From positions 1 through 35,575 of the forward strand of contig QHBJ01000012.1 in the NCBI GenBank assembly GCA_003243975.1: a stretch of DNA of 35,575 nt, read 5' to 3'. Below are positions 14,647-22,216 of this stretch, in pieces (position 1 is the stretch's first letter; every line of letters starts with the position of its first letter). Origin of the DNA: Candidatus Meridianibacter frigidus (lineage in GTDB: Bacteria > Vulcanimicrobiota > Vulcanimicrobiia > Vulcanimicrobiales > Vulcanimicrobiaceae). The notes under the pieces are model-generated. The model ran no database searches, was not told the origin of the DNA, and saw only the letters and a program-made list of their open reading frames with translations. A program made the position numbers and the translations under genes.

Positions 14647-15732
14647 ATGCGTCCGGATTTGATCACTCCGGCTGACCGGCCTTATCTCGAACGCGCTTGC
14701 GCGCTAGCAGCGCGCGCCCTCGGCGACACCTCTCCGAACCCACCGGTCGGTGCCGTCGTCGTGAAAGGCGGAAAAATTATCGGCGAGGGATTTCACCACG
14801 CCGCCGGCGCCGATCACGCCGAAACCGTGGCATTGCGTGCTGCCGGCGACGCGCGTGGCGCAACGCTGTACGTTTCGCTTGAACCGTGCAATCATCAGGG
14901 AAAGACGCCCCCGTGCACGGCGGCAATTCTTGCGACAGGCATTGCGCGGGTGGTCGCCGGGATCGAAGATCCGAATCCACAAACGGCGCGCGGGGGCATC
15001 GATTCACTCCGAGCCGGCGGCGTAATCGTTCACGTTGCTGATGACGCGCATGCACGTGCGCTAGCCGAGCCGTTTTCGCGCGCCATTATCCAGGAGTCTC
15101 GACCCTATCTTGTGCTTAAGATGGCGACGACGCTCGATGGTTACGTGACGCGCAACCGTCAAACGCAACAATGGCTGACCGGTGAGCCCGCGCGCGCGTA
15201 CGTGCGCGATCTTCGCATTGCATACGAGGCGGTAATGGTCGGCGCGGGTACGATCCGTGTGGACAACGCGCAACTGACGGTGCGGCCGCCGCATCCGCGG
15301 CATGTGCCGTATCGGCGTATCATCGTATGTGGGAATGGTCCCTTGAGCAGCGATGCCTCAGTATTTCAAACTGGCCTTCTGTACGAGCGCACGATCGTAC
15401 TGGCTCCCACGTCCCGGCGTACTTCTTTTGAGGCGTTGCAGGACGTTGCGGAGGTGATCTTTGTCGAAGGCAATTCATCTCTCGATTTACGGGAGGCCAT
15501 GCATATGCTCCGGACACGCGGCATCCAAAGCATTCTGTGTGAGGGCGGCCCCGGGCTGGCACGGTCTTTACTCAAATGTGGACTGGTCGACCGGTTTTAC
15601 TGGCTGATTGCCCCGATCTCAAGCGGCCAGGGAATCTCGCTCTTCGAACCACTCTCCTTCCCAAGCATTGACTTCGATGCCGCCGAAATGCTGGGGCCGG
15701 ATCTGTTGCTACAAGGGGTGGTAAATGTTTAG
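14647..15732 (+). CDS. ribD: Bifunctional riboflavin deaminase/reductase
   Basis: With the ATG at 14647 the protein has 361 residues, as expected. The frame runs back further but only across comF. The N-terminal deaminase domain has TSPNPPVGAVVV, the zinc motif HAET (in GADHAETVAL) and EPCNHQGKTPPC, together giving the His and two Cys zinc ligands. The C-terminal reductase domain starts near RPYLVLKMATTLDGYVT, with WLTG, VGAGTIRVDNAQLTVR and CEGGPGLARSLL. It deaminates and then reduces the pyrimidine intermediate of riboflavin synthesis. TTG at 14641 is an alternative start. Its end overlaps ribE by 8 bases. No FMN riboswitch consensus is visible upstream. Confidence 0.95.
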   Translation: MRPDLITPADRPYLERACALAARALGDTSPNPPVGAVVVKGGKIIGEGFHHAAGADHAETVALRAAGDARGATLYVSLEPCNHQGKTPPCTAAILATGIARVVAGIEDPNPQTARGGIDSLRAGGVIVHVADDAHARALAEPFSRAIIQESRPYLVLKMATTLDGYVTRNRQTQQWLTGEPARAYVRDLRIAYEAVMVGAGTIRVDNAQLTVRPPHPRHVPYRRIIVCGNGPLSSDASVFQTGLLYERTIVLAPTSRRTSFEALQDVAEVIFVEGNSSLDLREAMHMLRTRGIQSILCEGGPGLARSLLKCGLVDRFYWLIAPISSGQGISLFEPLSFPSIDFDAAEMLGPDLLLQGVVNV

Positions 15733-16318
15733 CGGCCTGATCGCCTGTCGCGGCGAGATCGTTTCATTGGTGGAATTGCCGGGCGGTGGCTTGACCTTGT
15801 GCGTGCAATCTTCCGATGCGCAATCGCAGGGCATCGCGTTAAGGGATTCCGTGTGCGTTAACGGCGTCTGCCTGACGGTGGCCGCCGTGCAGGGGGCGAC
15901 GATGCAGTTTGACGTCGTGCCCGAAACGGGCGCGCGCTCGACCTTAGCAGCGCTTCGGGCCGGTGAGCGGGTAAACGTCGAACTCTCGTTGCGCCTCGGC
16001 GAGCGTTTGGGCGGCCACTTCGTGTATGGGCATGTAGATTCGCGTGCGCGCGTGCTCGAAGTGGCTAAGGAAGGTCAAGGAAAACGCATGACGATCGAAC
16101 GCCCGCCTCCGCTCTCCGGGTTGATTTGCGAGAAAGCGTTCGTGAGTGTCGACGGCGTAAGCGTGACGGTTGCAGGCGTTGAGGACGGCGCTTTTTCGAT
16201 CGTGCTCGTCCCGGAAACGCTCGCCAGTACAACTCTTGGGGAACGGTCGCCCGGCAGCTTCGTTAATTTGGAGGCGGACCCGCTGGCGCGCTACGCAGCG
16301 CACGCAGCGTTGAAATGA
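15725..16318 (+). CDS. ribE: Riboflavin synthase alpha subunit
   Basis: 197 residues with the internal two-barrel duplication of the family. Barrel 1 has MFSGLIACRGEI, DSVCVNGVCLTV and PETGARSTLAAL. Barrel 2 has GHFVYGHVDSRARV, KAFVSVDGVSVTVAGVED and PETLASTTLGE. It dismutates two 6,7-dimethyl-8-ribityllumazine molecules into riboflavin and the pyrimidine precursor. The paired SVCVNGVCLTV / FVSVDGVSVTV strands carry the substrate-binding Cys, Ser and Thr positions. It overlaps ribD by 8 bases and the next gene by 4. RibH is encoded 2 kb downstream beyond HTH-RibBA. Confidence 0.95.
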   Translation: MFSGLIACRGEIVSLVELPGGGLTLCVQSSDAQSQGIALRDSVCVNGVCLTVAAVQGATMQFDVVPETGARSTLAALRAGERVNVELSLRLGERLGGHFVYGHVDSRARVLEVAKEGQGKRMTIERPPPLSGLICEKAFVSVDGVSVTVAGVEDGAFSIVLVPETLASTTLGERSPGSFVNLEADPLARYAAHAALK

Positions 16319-16773
16319 AATTTGAAGAACAGCGCCCGAGCAGCGCTCGCGTATTCGAGGCTCGCGACCGCGTGCGCTGGAGCGACGTCGATATCGCCGG
16401 CATCATCTATTTCGGCGCGTACGTGCGCTTTATCGAATTGGCAGAGACGGAATTATTTCGTGAGCTCGGATTTCCGTATGCGGAGATGTTCGAACGGCTG
16501 AAGATTTGGTTGCCGCGCGTGCATCTCGATTTCGATTTCTACGCACCGGCACTTATGGACGACGAATTGGTCGCCCGCACGCACGTTGTCAAATTGGGAA
16601 ACTCGTCGATTACGTTTCGCGTCATTATGCAGAATGCGGCCACCGCGGTGGTGGATGCTGCAGCCACGCTGGTGGTCGCCGCGGTGGATCGCGATCAAAT
16701 GAAGAGCCGCCCGCTGCCGCCCGAGCTCCGCTCCGCGCTGAAATCGTGCCTCCCCCCGACGAGCTCGGAATAA
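16315..16773 (+). CDS. YbgC/4-hydroxybenzoyl-CoA thioesterase-like hotdog protein
   Basis: 152 residues, one hotdog fold. VRWSDVDIAGIIYFGAYVRF (about 22-41) fits the family motif (V.(Y/W).D.D..G..Y...Y..(F/W).E), with Asp28 as the likely catalytic residue and IELAETELFRELG as the following helix. LPRVHLDFDFYAPALMDDEL and NSSITFRVIMQNA are the two central strands. Members hydrolyse acyl-CoA thioesters. Being sandwiched in a riboflavin operon does not by itself suggest a substrate; a housekeeping role against FMN-pathway or fatty acyl by-products would be a guess. The ATG overlaps the ribE stop (ATGA), so it is certainly in the ribDE transcript. Confidence 0.85.
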   Translation: MKFEEQRPSSARVFEARDRVRWSDVDIAGIIYFGAYVRFIELAETELFRELGFPYAEMFERLKIWLPRVHLDFDFYAPALMDDELVARTHVVKLGNSSITFRVIMQNAATAVVDAAATLVVAAVDRDQMKSRPLPPELRSALKSCLPPTSSE

Positions 16774-16789
16774 GCCGCCATCTGATGTA

Positions 16790-16910
16790 GTGTCACTTCG
16801 CGCGGAACGAAGTGCAGTCGAGAGGCCGGTGATCGTGGGGGTTCTCGACAGCTCGAACTAACAAAGCGCGGCTCGAACTGGGCAAAGAGCCGCTCAGACT
16901 GACAATGGTT
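16790..16910. repeat. Repeat region with three phased ~20-bp direct repeats upstream of HTH-ribBA
   Basis: The gap after the thioesterase gene begins with TGTCACTTCGCGCGGAACG and contains GTTCTCGACAGCTCGAACT. Three direct copies follow at 16851, 16871 and 16892: GCTCGAACTAACAAAGCGCG, GCTCGAACTGGGCAAAGAGC, and GCTCAGACTGACA. Their spacing of 20 and 21 bases is two DNA turns, which would place all copies on one face. The first part resembles the dispersed repeat at 35080-35165 (GTTCTCGACAAGCCCGAACT), so the unit may belong to a genome-wide repeat family. Alternatively the phased copies are operator sites for the HTH domain encoded just downstream. Confidence 0.6.
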
Positions 16911-16911
16911 C

Positions 16912-16941
16912 TTGACAACTGTTAAGTCCGGCCCGTACGCT
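16912..16941 (+). promoter_or_regulatory. Candidate sigma70-type promoter for HTH-ribBA
   Basis: A perfect TTGACA at 16912-16917 is followed after 18 bases by TACGCT at 16936-16941. The expected transcription start, 6-7 bases later, coincides with the GTG at 16948, so the message could be leaderless. The -10 box matches the consensus only in part. The TTG of the same TTGACA is also a possible, but less likely, start codon. Confidence 0.4.
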
Positions 16942-16947
16942 AACAAA

Positions 16948-18351
16948 GTGACGGCTTTTGCTCGGGATCTTAGTGCCGCTATGGAGGCGGAGGGCTTAAC
17001 CGCAGCGGAGCTGGCCACCCGCTCGGGGCTCACCGAATCGGCAATTTCTTATCTGCGCTCGGGGCAGCGGGAGCCCTCTTTTCGCTCCCTGCAACGCCTG
17101 ACGGCGGTTTTGCCCCAGCTTACCCTTCCGGCCCAGCGCTCGCCGTTCGATTCCATCGAGGCGGCAATCAAAGATGTGCGGGGCGGCAAGATGGTAGTCG
17201 TGCTCGACGACGAGGACCGCGAGAACGAGGGTGACGTCGTTATGGCTGCGCAGTTGGCCACTCCCGATGCGATCAACTTCATGCGCAAGGAGGCCGGCGG
17301 ACTCATTTGCGTTCCGATCCTGGGTAAACGGCTCGACGAGCTAGGCCTTCCGCAGATGGTGACCGAGAACACCGCGGTGCACGAAACGGCGTTCACCGTT
17401 TCGGTTGAAGCCCGCGGGCGAACCACCACCGGAATCTCCGCGCACGACCGCGCGGCTACCATTCAAATGCTGCTGGACCCCCACGCGCGGCCGTCTGACT
17501 TTCTGCGTCCGGGACACACGTTTCCGCTGCGAGCCAGGGACGGCGGCGTATTGGTACGGGCCGGCCAAACCGAAGCCGCCGTCGACCTTGCGCGCCTTGC
17601 GGGGCTCTACCCGGCCGGCGTGATCTGCGAGGTTATGGCAGATGACGGGACGATGGCTCGCTTGGATGCGCTGCGCGCCTTTGCCGACAAACATCAACTC
17701 AAACTGATCACGGTCAAGGACCTGATCGCCTATCGGATGCGCACCGAGAAGCTCGTGCACCCGATCGCCGATTTTCATCTGCCTACCACCTTCGGAGCTT
17801 TTCGCGGTGTGGCGTACGAGAGCGCGATCGATGGTTTGACCCATGTCGCCATGGTCATGGGCGACATCGGTAACGGCCGCGATATTCTGGTACGCGTTCA
17901 CTCCGAATGCCTGACCGGTGACGCGTTGCATTCGATTCGCTGCGACTGCGCGGCCCAGCGCGACGGAGCGCTGGCGATGATCGCGCGCGAAGGTCGCGGC
18001 GTGCTGCTCTATCTTCATCAGGAAGGGCGCGGCATCGGGCTTGCAAACAAGCTACGCGCCTACGAATTGCAAGACCGCGGCGCCGACACGGTCGAAGCCA
18101 ATATCGCGCTCGGCCTCCCGGCCGACAAGCGCGACTACGGGATCGGTTCGCAGATTCTCGTGGACCTTGGCATCAAAGAGATGCGTATCATCACGAACAA
18201 TCCAAAGAAGATCTTCGGCCTGGAGGGCTACGGGCTGCGTATCATCGATCGCGTCCCAATTCAAACTGCGCCGACGGCCTTCAACGCGCAATACATCAAC
18301 ACCAAGCGCGCAAAGCTGGGGCACATCTTCGATGAAGCGGCCGTGCCGTGA
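16948..18351 (+). CDS. ribBA: XRE-type HTH fused to RibBA (DHBP synthase / GTP cyclohydrolase II)
   Basis: Numbering here starts from the TTG at 16912 (479 residues); I prefer the GTG at 16948, since TTG lies in a promoter-like TTGACA and lacks a ribosome site. Residues about 16-72 are a Cro/C1 HTH: LTAAELATRSGLTESAISYL then SGQREPSFRSLQRLTAVL. Residues 80-275 are RibB: DDEDRENEGD, TGISAHDRA and RPGHTFPLRA...GGVL are intact, but the usual GHTEAAVDLA reads GQTEAAVDLA (Gln219), losing a known metal-ligand His. Residues 285-470 are RibA with the zinc Cys set (SECLTGD...RCDCAAQ), HQEGRGIGLANK, DTVEAN and TNNPKK. Family role: GTP to the pyrimidine precursor (RibA) and ribulose-5-P to dihydroxybutanone phosphate (RibB). 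The HTH suggests DNA binding and self-control of the rib genes. It overlaps ribH by 4 bases. Confidence 0.93.
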   Translation: MTAFARDLSAAMEAEGLTAAELATRSGLTESAISYLRSGQREPSFRSLQRLTAVLPQLTLPAQRSPFDSIEAAIKDVRGGKMVVVLDDEDRENEGDVVMAAQLATPDAINFMRKEAGGLICVPILGKRLDELGLPQMVTENTAVHETAFTVSVEARGRTTTGISAHDRAATIQMLLDPHARPSDFLRPGHTFPLRARDGGVLVRAGQTEAAVDLARLAGLYPAGVICEVMADDGTMARLDALRAFADKHQLKLITVKDLIAYRMRTEKLVHPIADFHLPTTFGAFRGVAYESAIDGLTHVAMVMGDIGNGRDILVRVHSECLTGDALHSIRCDCAAQRDGALAMIAREGRGVLLYLHQEGRGIGLANKLRAYELQDRGADTVEANIALGLPADKRDYGIGSQILVDLGIKEMRIITNNPKKIFGLEGYGLRIIDRVPIQTAPTAFNAQYINTKRAKLGHIFDEAAVP

Positions 18352-18794
18352 GCCGTGCCGCCGGGAAACGCTTCGCCTTGGTTAGCGCACGGTTCTATCC
18401 GGAACTGGCTGACTGGCTGGAGGAGGGCGCGCGGCGCGCTCTTCAGTCATGCGGCATCGGCGACGCCGATATCAAGCTTTGCTATGTTCCCGGATGTTTC
18501 GAATTGCCGCTGGCCGCGAGCCAGCTCATCGCGACCAAAGCATTCGATGCGCTGGTTGCCTTAGGCGCCGTGATTCGCGGACAAACTCCGCACTTTGATT
18601 TTGTCGCCGGCCAATGCGCGCGCGGCATCATGGACGTCCAATTGGCATCCGGCGTACCGATCGGCTTCGGCGTGCTAACGACCGAAACGCTTGCGCAAGC
18701 CCAAGAACGCGCCGACCCTAAACGGGGTGACAAAGGCCGCGCGGCGGCGCTGGCTGCGATCGCATTGCTTTCGGTCGGCCCCGGAGCAGCGTGA
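18348..18794 (+). CDS. ribH: 6,7-dimethyl-8-ribityllumazine synthase
   Basis: 148 residues, normal length. FALVSARFYPELADWLEEGA holds the substrate pocket (SRFN is usual; here SARFYPEL), VPGCFELPLAA is the phosphate and ribityl loop, GAVIRGQTPHFDFVAGQCARGI carries the catalytic His, and PIGFGVLTTETLAQAQERA closes the subunit. AKRGDKGRAAA-like PKRGDKGRAAALAAI is the C-terminal helix. It joins the pyrimidine intermediate with dihydroxybutanone phosphate; members assemble as pentamers or 60-mers. The start GTG overlaps the ribBA stop (GTGA), and its own stop overlaps the mtnA GTG. Confidence 0.95.
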   Translation: MSRAAGKRFALVSARFYPELADWLEEGARRALQSCGIGDADIKLCYVPGCFELPLAASQLIATKAFDALVALGAVIRGQTPHFDFVAGQCARGIMDVQLASGVPIGFGVLTTETLAQAQERADPKRGDKGRAAALAAIALLSVGPGAA

Positions 18795-19798
18795 AGACGG
18801 CAGAATCGCTTACAACCATTCGCTTTGACGGCGAGTCCGTTGTGTACCTGGATCAGCGCCGGCTGCCTTTACACGAACACCTCGTGCATGCGCGCACGGT
18901 CGACGATTTTGTGGAAGCGATCGCATCGCTAGGGGTGCGCGGTGCCCCGGCGATAGGCATCTTCGGAGCATATGGCGTGGCGCTCTTGGCGCAGCAGGCG
19001 TCAAACGAAGAGCGCTTAAGGCAGGACGCTGCGCGAATTCGGGCGGCGCGGCCGACTGCGGTCAACTTGGGTTGGGCAGTCGATCGCGTGTTGGCGGCGC
19101 CGGACAAGCTGGCTGAGGCGCGCGCGATTCACCACGAGCAAATTGAGGTTGACCGGCGCCTTGCGCACACCGCTCTCGAACTCTTTCCGCGAGATGCCGC
19201 CGTGTTTACGCACTGCAACACCGGACCGATTGCCACGGGGGGCGGGGGTACCGCGCTGGGAGCGATCATTCACGCTGCGGCCGCTGGAAGGCGCCTGCGA
19301 GTTTTCGTGGGTGAAACGCGCCCGCTCTTGCAAGGCGCGCGCCTAACAATGTTCGAGCTACGTCGCGCGGGCGTGGAAGCGACCCTGGTGGTGGACAGCG
19401 CCGCGGCGGCCGTCATGCAGCAGAAGAAGATTGACTTGATCATCGTGGGCGCTGATCGTATCGCTCGCAATGGCGACACGGCCAATAAGATCGGCACATA
19501 CGGCCTGGCAATTGCTGCCGCACATCATCGCATTCCGTTCTATGTCGCGGCTCCACGGTCGAGTTTCGATCTCGCGCTTGCTGACGGTCGCGCAATTCCC
19601 ATTGAAGAGCGATCCGCGGAAGAAGTGACTGCTTCGGGTGCCAATGTTTATAATCCGGCGTTCGACATCACGCCCGGCCATCTGATCACCGCATTTGTCA
19701 CGGAGTACGGAGTCCTGAGGCCACCGTATGCGGAATCGCTTCCGGAACTTGTAACCTGCCCCAGTATCACCGTCTTGATGGCCGCGGCAGGTACGTGA
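18791..19798 (+). CDS. mtnA: S-methyl-5-thioribose-1-phosphate isomerase
   Basis: 335 residues, the usual size. LGVRGAPAIGIFGAYG (about 47-62), THCNTGPIATGGGGTALG with the catalytic Cys, GETRPLLQGARLTMFEL, VGADRIARNGDTANKIGTY with the catalytic Asp, and FYVAAPRSSFD are all present. NPAFDITPGHLITAFVTEYG is the C-terminal signature. It isomerises methylthioribose-1-phosphate to methylthioribulose-1-phosphate in methionine salvage. Related eIF2B-like proteins are excluded by the complete catalytic set. It is coupled by 4-base overlaps to ribH upstream and holA downstream. Other mtn genes are absent here; the enzyme may act on 5-deoxyribose phosphates as well, as known for some bacteria. Confidence 0.92.
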   Translation: MKTAESLTTIRFDGESVVYLDQRRLPLHEHLVHARTVDDFVEAIASLGVRGAPAIGIFGAYGVALLAQQASNEERLRQDAARIRAARPTAVNLGWAVDRVLAAPDKLAEARAIHHEQIEVDRRLAHTALELFPRDAAVFTHCNTGPIATGGGGTALGAIIHAAAAGRRLRVFVGETRPLLQGARLTMFELRRAGVEATLVVDSAAAAVMQQKKIDLIIVGADRIARNGDTANKIGTYGLAIAAAHHRIPFYVAAPRSSFDLALADGRAIPIEERSAEEVTASGANVYNPAFDITPGHLITAFVTEYGVLRPPYAESLPELVTCPSITVLMAAAGT

Positions 19799-20763
19799 GG
19801 TACTACGATTTCGTCGACAAGCAGCCCGCGCTTGGGAAGCTTGTCATTGTCGAAGGTACAGAACGTACGCTGGCGGATTGCGCCCTCGAGCTAATTGTCG
19901 AGCGCGCATTGCCGCCTGAGATGCGGGACCTGAACCTCGAGCGCTTTCGGGCAAATGAGATCGAGGACTTCACGCGCATTGCAGAAGCCGTGACCGCCAT
20001 GCCCTTCCTAGCTGAATCGCGCATGGTGGTTATTACCGACACGCAACTGCTTCGCGCGCAGCCCCGGCGCGATCTGTGGGTCGTCGCGCAGAGTGTGCCG
20101 GACGGTAATACGTTAGTGCTGGCCGACTTGCTTTCACCGCGCGCGAAGCAGCCCCAGCCCTTCGGCACAATGGCGGGACGCGATGCGCTGCGAATCGACA
20201 CGACGGCCAACGAGTCCGCGCGCACGCGCTACATTCAAGAGCTGCTCGAACGGCTGCGCGCCGCTGCCGAGCCGCGTGTGCTCGATGAACTCGCGCGCAG
20301 CAATGCCGATCTGGCCGCGATCCGCAACGATCTCGAGAAGCTGGCGTTGGGCAAGAAGAAGATTACGTACAAAGACCTTGCACGCGAGAGTCTCTCGATG
20401 GAAGACCCCAAGGCCTACCGGTTCGCGGGGGCTTTGGTCGAGGGCCGTACGGCCGCCGCGTTGCAGATTGCGGCCGATCTCTTCGCGCACGATCAACGCA
20501 GCGCCGGTGTACCCGTCGTGAGCGCCGTGGCCACCGAGCTGGGCTTCGTTTGGGAAGCGGCGCGCCCGGGTGGTGCGTTGCCGTCGCGGGCGAAGTGGCG
20601 CGAGCGCGTGCTGCGTCCCCTTGCGGCTCGAATTGGGGAACGGCGCGCCCGCGCTGCTTTCGAGCGCGCGCTGCGAGCATTTGAAGCGATCGTGACCGGC
20701 AAGGTTGACGAACCTCGGCTCGTCGTCGAAATGCTGGCGGCCGAGCTTTCTGCGCTCGGGTAG
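19795..20763 (+). CDS. holA: DNA polymerase III delta subunit
   Basis: 322 residues, normal for HolA. The fold order is that of delta: an N-terminal Rossmann-like part (LVIVEGTERTLADCALELI, then FRANEIEDFTRIAEAVTAMPFLAESRMVVI, the characteristic PF....R.V.i segment), DGNTLVLADLLS, then the helical lid with NADLAAIRNDLEKLAL, KKITYKDLA and a C-terminal collar domain. Like delta subunits generally it lacks a Walker A motif. In the clamp loader it opens the sliding clamp. The N-terminal Lys-rich nucleic-acid loop of E. coli is not obvious. The start GTG overlaps the mtnA stop. The next gene starts 37 bases after its stop. Confidence 0.85.
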   Translation: MRYYDFVDKQPALGKLVIVEGTERTLADCALELIVERALPPEMRDLNLERFRANEIEDFTRIAEAVTAMPFLAESRMVVITDTQLLRAQPRRDLWVVAQSVPDGNTLVLADLLSPRAKQPQPFGTMAGRDALRIDTTANESARTRYIQELLERLRAAAEPRVLDELARSNADLAAIRNDLEKLALGKKKITYKDLARESLSMEDPKAYRFAGALVEGRTAAALQIAADLFAHDQRSAGVPVVSAVATELGFVWEAARPGGALPSRAKWRERVLRPLAARIGERRARAAFERALRAFEAIVTGKVDEPRLVVEMLAAELSALG

Positions 20764-20800
20764 GCGGCGCGAAATGCCGGCGCGAAGGGCGCAAGACTCC

Positions 20801-22216
20801 ATGCATCACAACACGTACGCCTCTCCATTCTCCTGGAGATATGGAAGCGCAGAGCTTCGCGCGCTCTTCTCCGAACGCGAAAAGCGGCGCCTGTGGCGCG
20901 CGGTATGGGTTGCGCTTGCGCAAGCGCAATCGGCTCACGGCTTGGTCAGCGAGGACGAAGTTGAAGATTTGCGCGCACATCAAGGCGAGATCGACATCGA
21001 CGCCGCGCACGAAATCGAAGGAGAGATTCACCACGATCTGATGGCCGAGATCCGCGTTTTTGCATCGCAAGCAAAGAAGGGCGGTGGTAGACTGCATCTG
21101 GGTGCCACCTCGATGGACATCGAGGATAATGTGGAGATTTACCGGCTGCGCAGGGCCCTGGGTATGGTTGGGGCGGGTTTACACGATTTGATCGGCGTGT
21201 TCGCGCCGCGCATCGTCGAGTATGCCGATCTGGTCTGCATGGGGTTCACCCATCTGCAGCCGGCCGAGCCGACCACGCTGGGCTACCGCATGGCGGTCTA
21301 CGCGCAAGACTTGCGTATCGACGAAGACAATCTGCGCTTCGTCTTCGAGAATCTGACGGCGAAAGGCATGCGCGGAGCGGTCGGGACGGGCGCTTCGTAC
21401 GAACAGCTACTGCAGCGCTCCGGCGCGTCGGTCGAACAGGAAGAACACGTGCTTGCGACCTTGGGTCTCAAAGCGCGCGAAATAAGCACGCAGACCTATC
21501 CGCGCAAGCTGGATTATCTCTTGCTCAGTGCGCTGGCGGGTTTAGGCGCATCGCTTTCAAAGTTTGCTGCAGATATCCGCGTGCTCAGCTCGCCGGAGTT
21601 TGGTGAGGTGTTCGAACCGTTTGGAAAGTCGCAGGTCGGAAGCTCGGCGATGCCATTCAAGCGCAATCCAATTCTCTGCGAGCGCATCTGCTCGTTGGCT
21701 CGGCTTCTGCCCGGGTTCGCCGACACCGCCTGGCAGAATGCGGCGACTAATCTACTCGAGCGGACGCTCGACGATAGCGCAAACCGCCGCACCATTCTGC
21801 CTGAGGCATTGCTCTGTGCCGACGAGTTGATTCAGATAGCCACGCGCGTCGTACGCGGCATGCGTGTGGAAGCGCGGCGCATCGCGCAAAACGTGCGCAC
21901 GTACGGCCCCTTTGCCGGAACCGAGGCGGTGATGATGGAGGCCACGCGCGCCGGGGGCAACCGGCAAGAACTCCATGAAGATATTCGTTCGGTGGCCATG
22001 AAATCGTGGGAAGCGCTCGCTCGCGGTGAAGATAATCCGCTTCCGCAACTGCTCTGTGGGCAAGAATCACTGACCGAATTTCTGGATCCCGCGGAGATCC
22101 GCCACCTGCTCGACCCGACCGCTCATACGGGCATGGCCTCGCAACGCGCTCGCGCTTTCGCTGAAAGCATTGGTGGTAGGCCGGCATTTCCGACGCAGCC
22201 GGAGGTCCTCGCATGA
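20801..22216 (+). CDS. purB: Adenylosuccinate lyase
   Basis: With ATG 20801 it has 471 residues. An in-frame ATG at 20774 would add nine residues; I prefer 20801, where homology-like sequence (YASPFSWRYGSAELRALFSE) begins. LGATSMDIEDN (about 95-105) carries the Thr-Ser of the first conserved region. FTHLQPAEPTTLGYR has the catalytic His, and GSSAMPFKRNPILCERI is the fumarase/lyase signature with the catalytic Ser loop. Two steps use it: SAICAR to AICAR and adenylosuccinate to AMP. It opens the purine gene series and overlaps purC by 4 bases. Confidence 0.95.
   Translation: MHHNTYASPFSWRYGSAELRALFSEREKRRLWRAVWVALAQAQSAHGLVSEDEVEDLRAHQGEIDIDAAHEIEGEIHHDLMAEIRVFASQAKKGGGRLHLGATSMDIEDNVEIYRLRRALGMVGAGLHDLIGVFAPRIVEYADLVCMGFTHLQPAEPTTLGYRMAVYAQDLRIDEDNLRFVFENLTAKGMRGAVGTGASYEQLLQRSGASVEQEEHVLATLGLKAREISTQTYPRKLDYLLLSALAGLGASLSKFAADIRVLSSPEFGEVFEPFGKSQVGSSAMPFKRNPILCERICSLARLLPGFADTAWQNAATNLLERTLDDSANRRTILPEALLCADELIQIATRVVRGMRVEARRIAQNVRTYGPFAGTEAVMMEATRAGGNRQELHEDIRSVAMKSWEALARGEDNPLPQLLCGQESLTEFLDPAEIRHLLDPTAHTGMASQRARAFAESIGGRPAFPTQPEVLA

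Noticed and set aside
14111-16947. FMN riboswitch controlling the riboflavin genes
   Set aside because: I looked in the gaps before ribD and ribBA for the conserved RFN helices and AGGGGC-like core and did not find them; a covariance search would be decisive.
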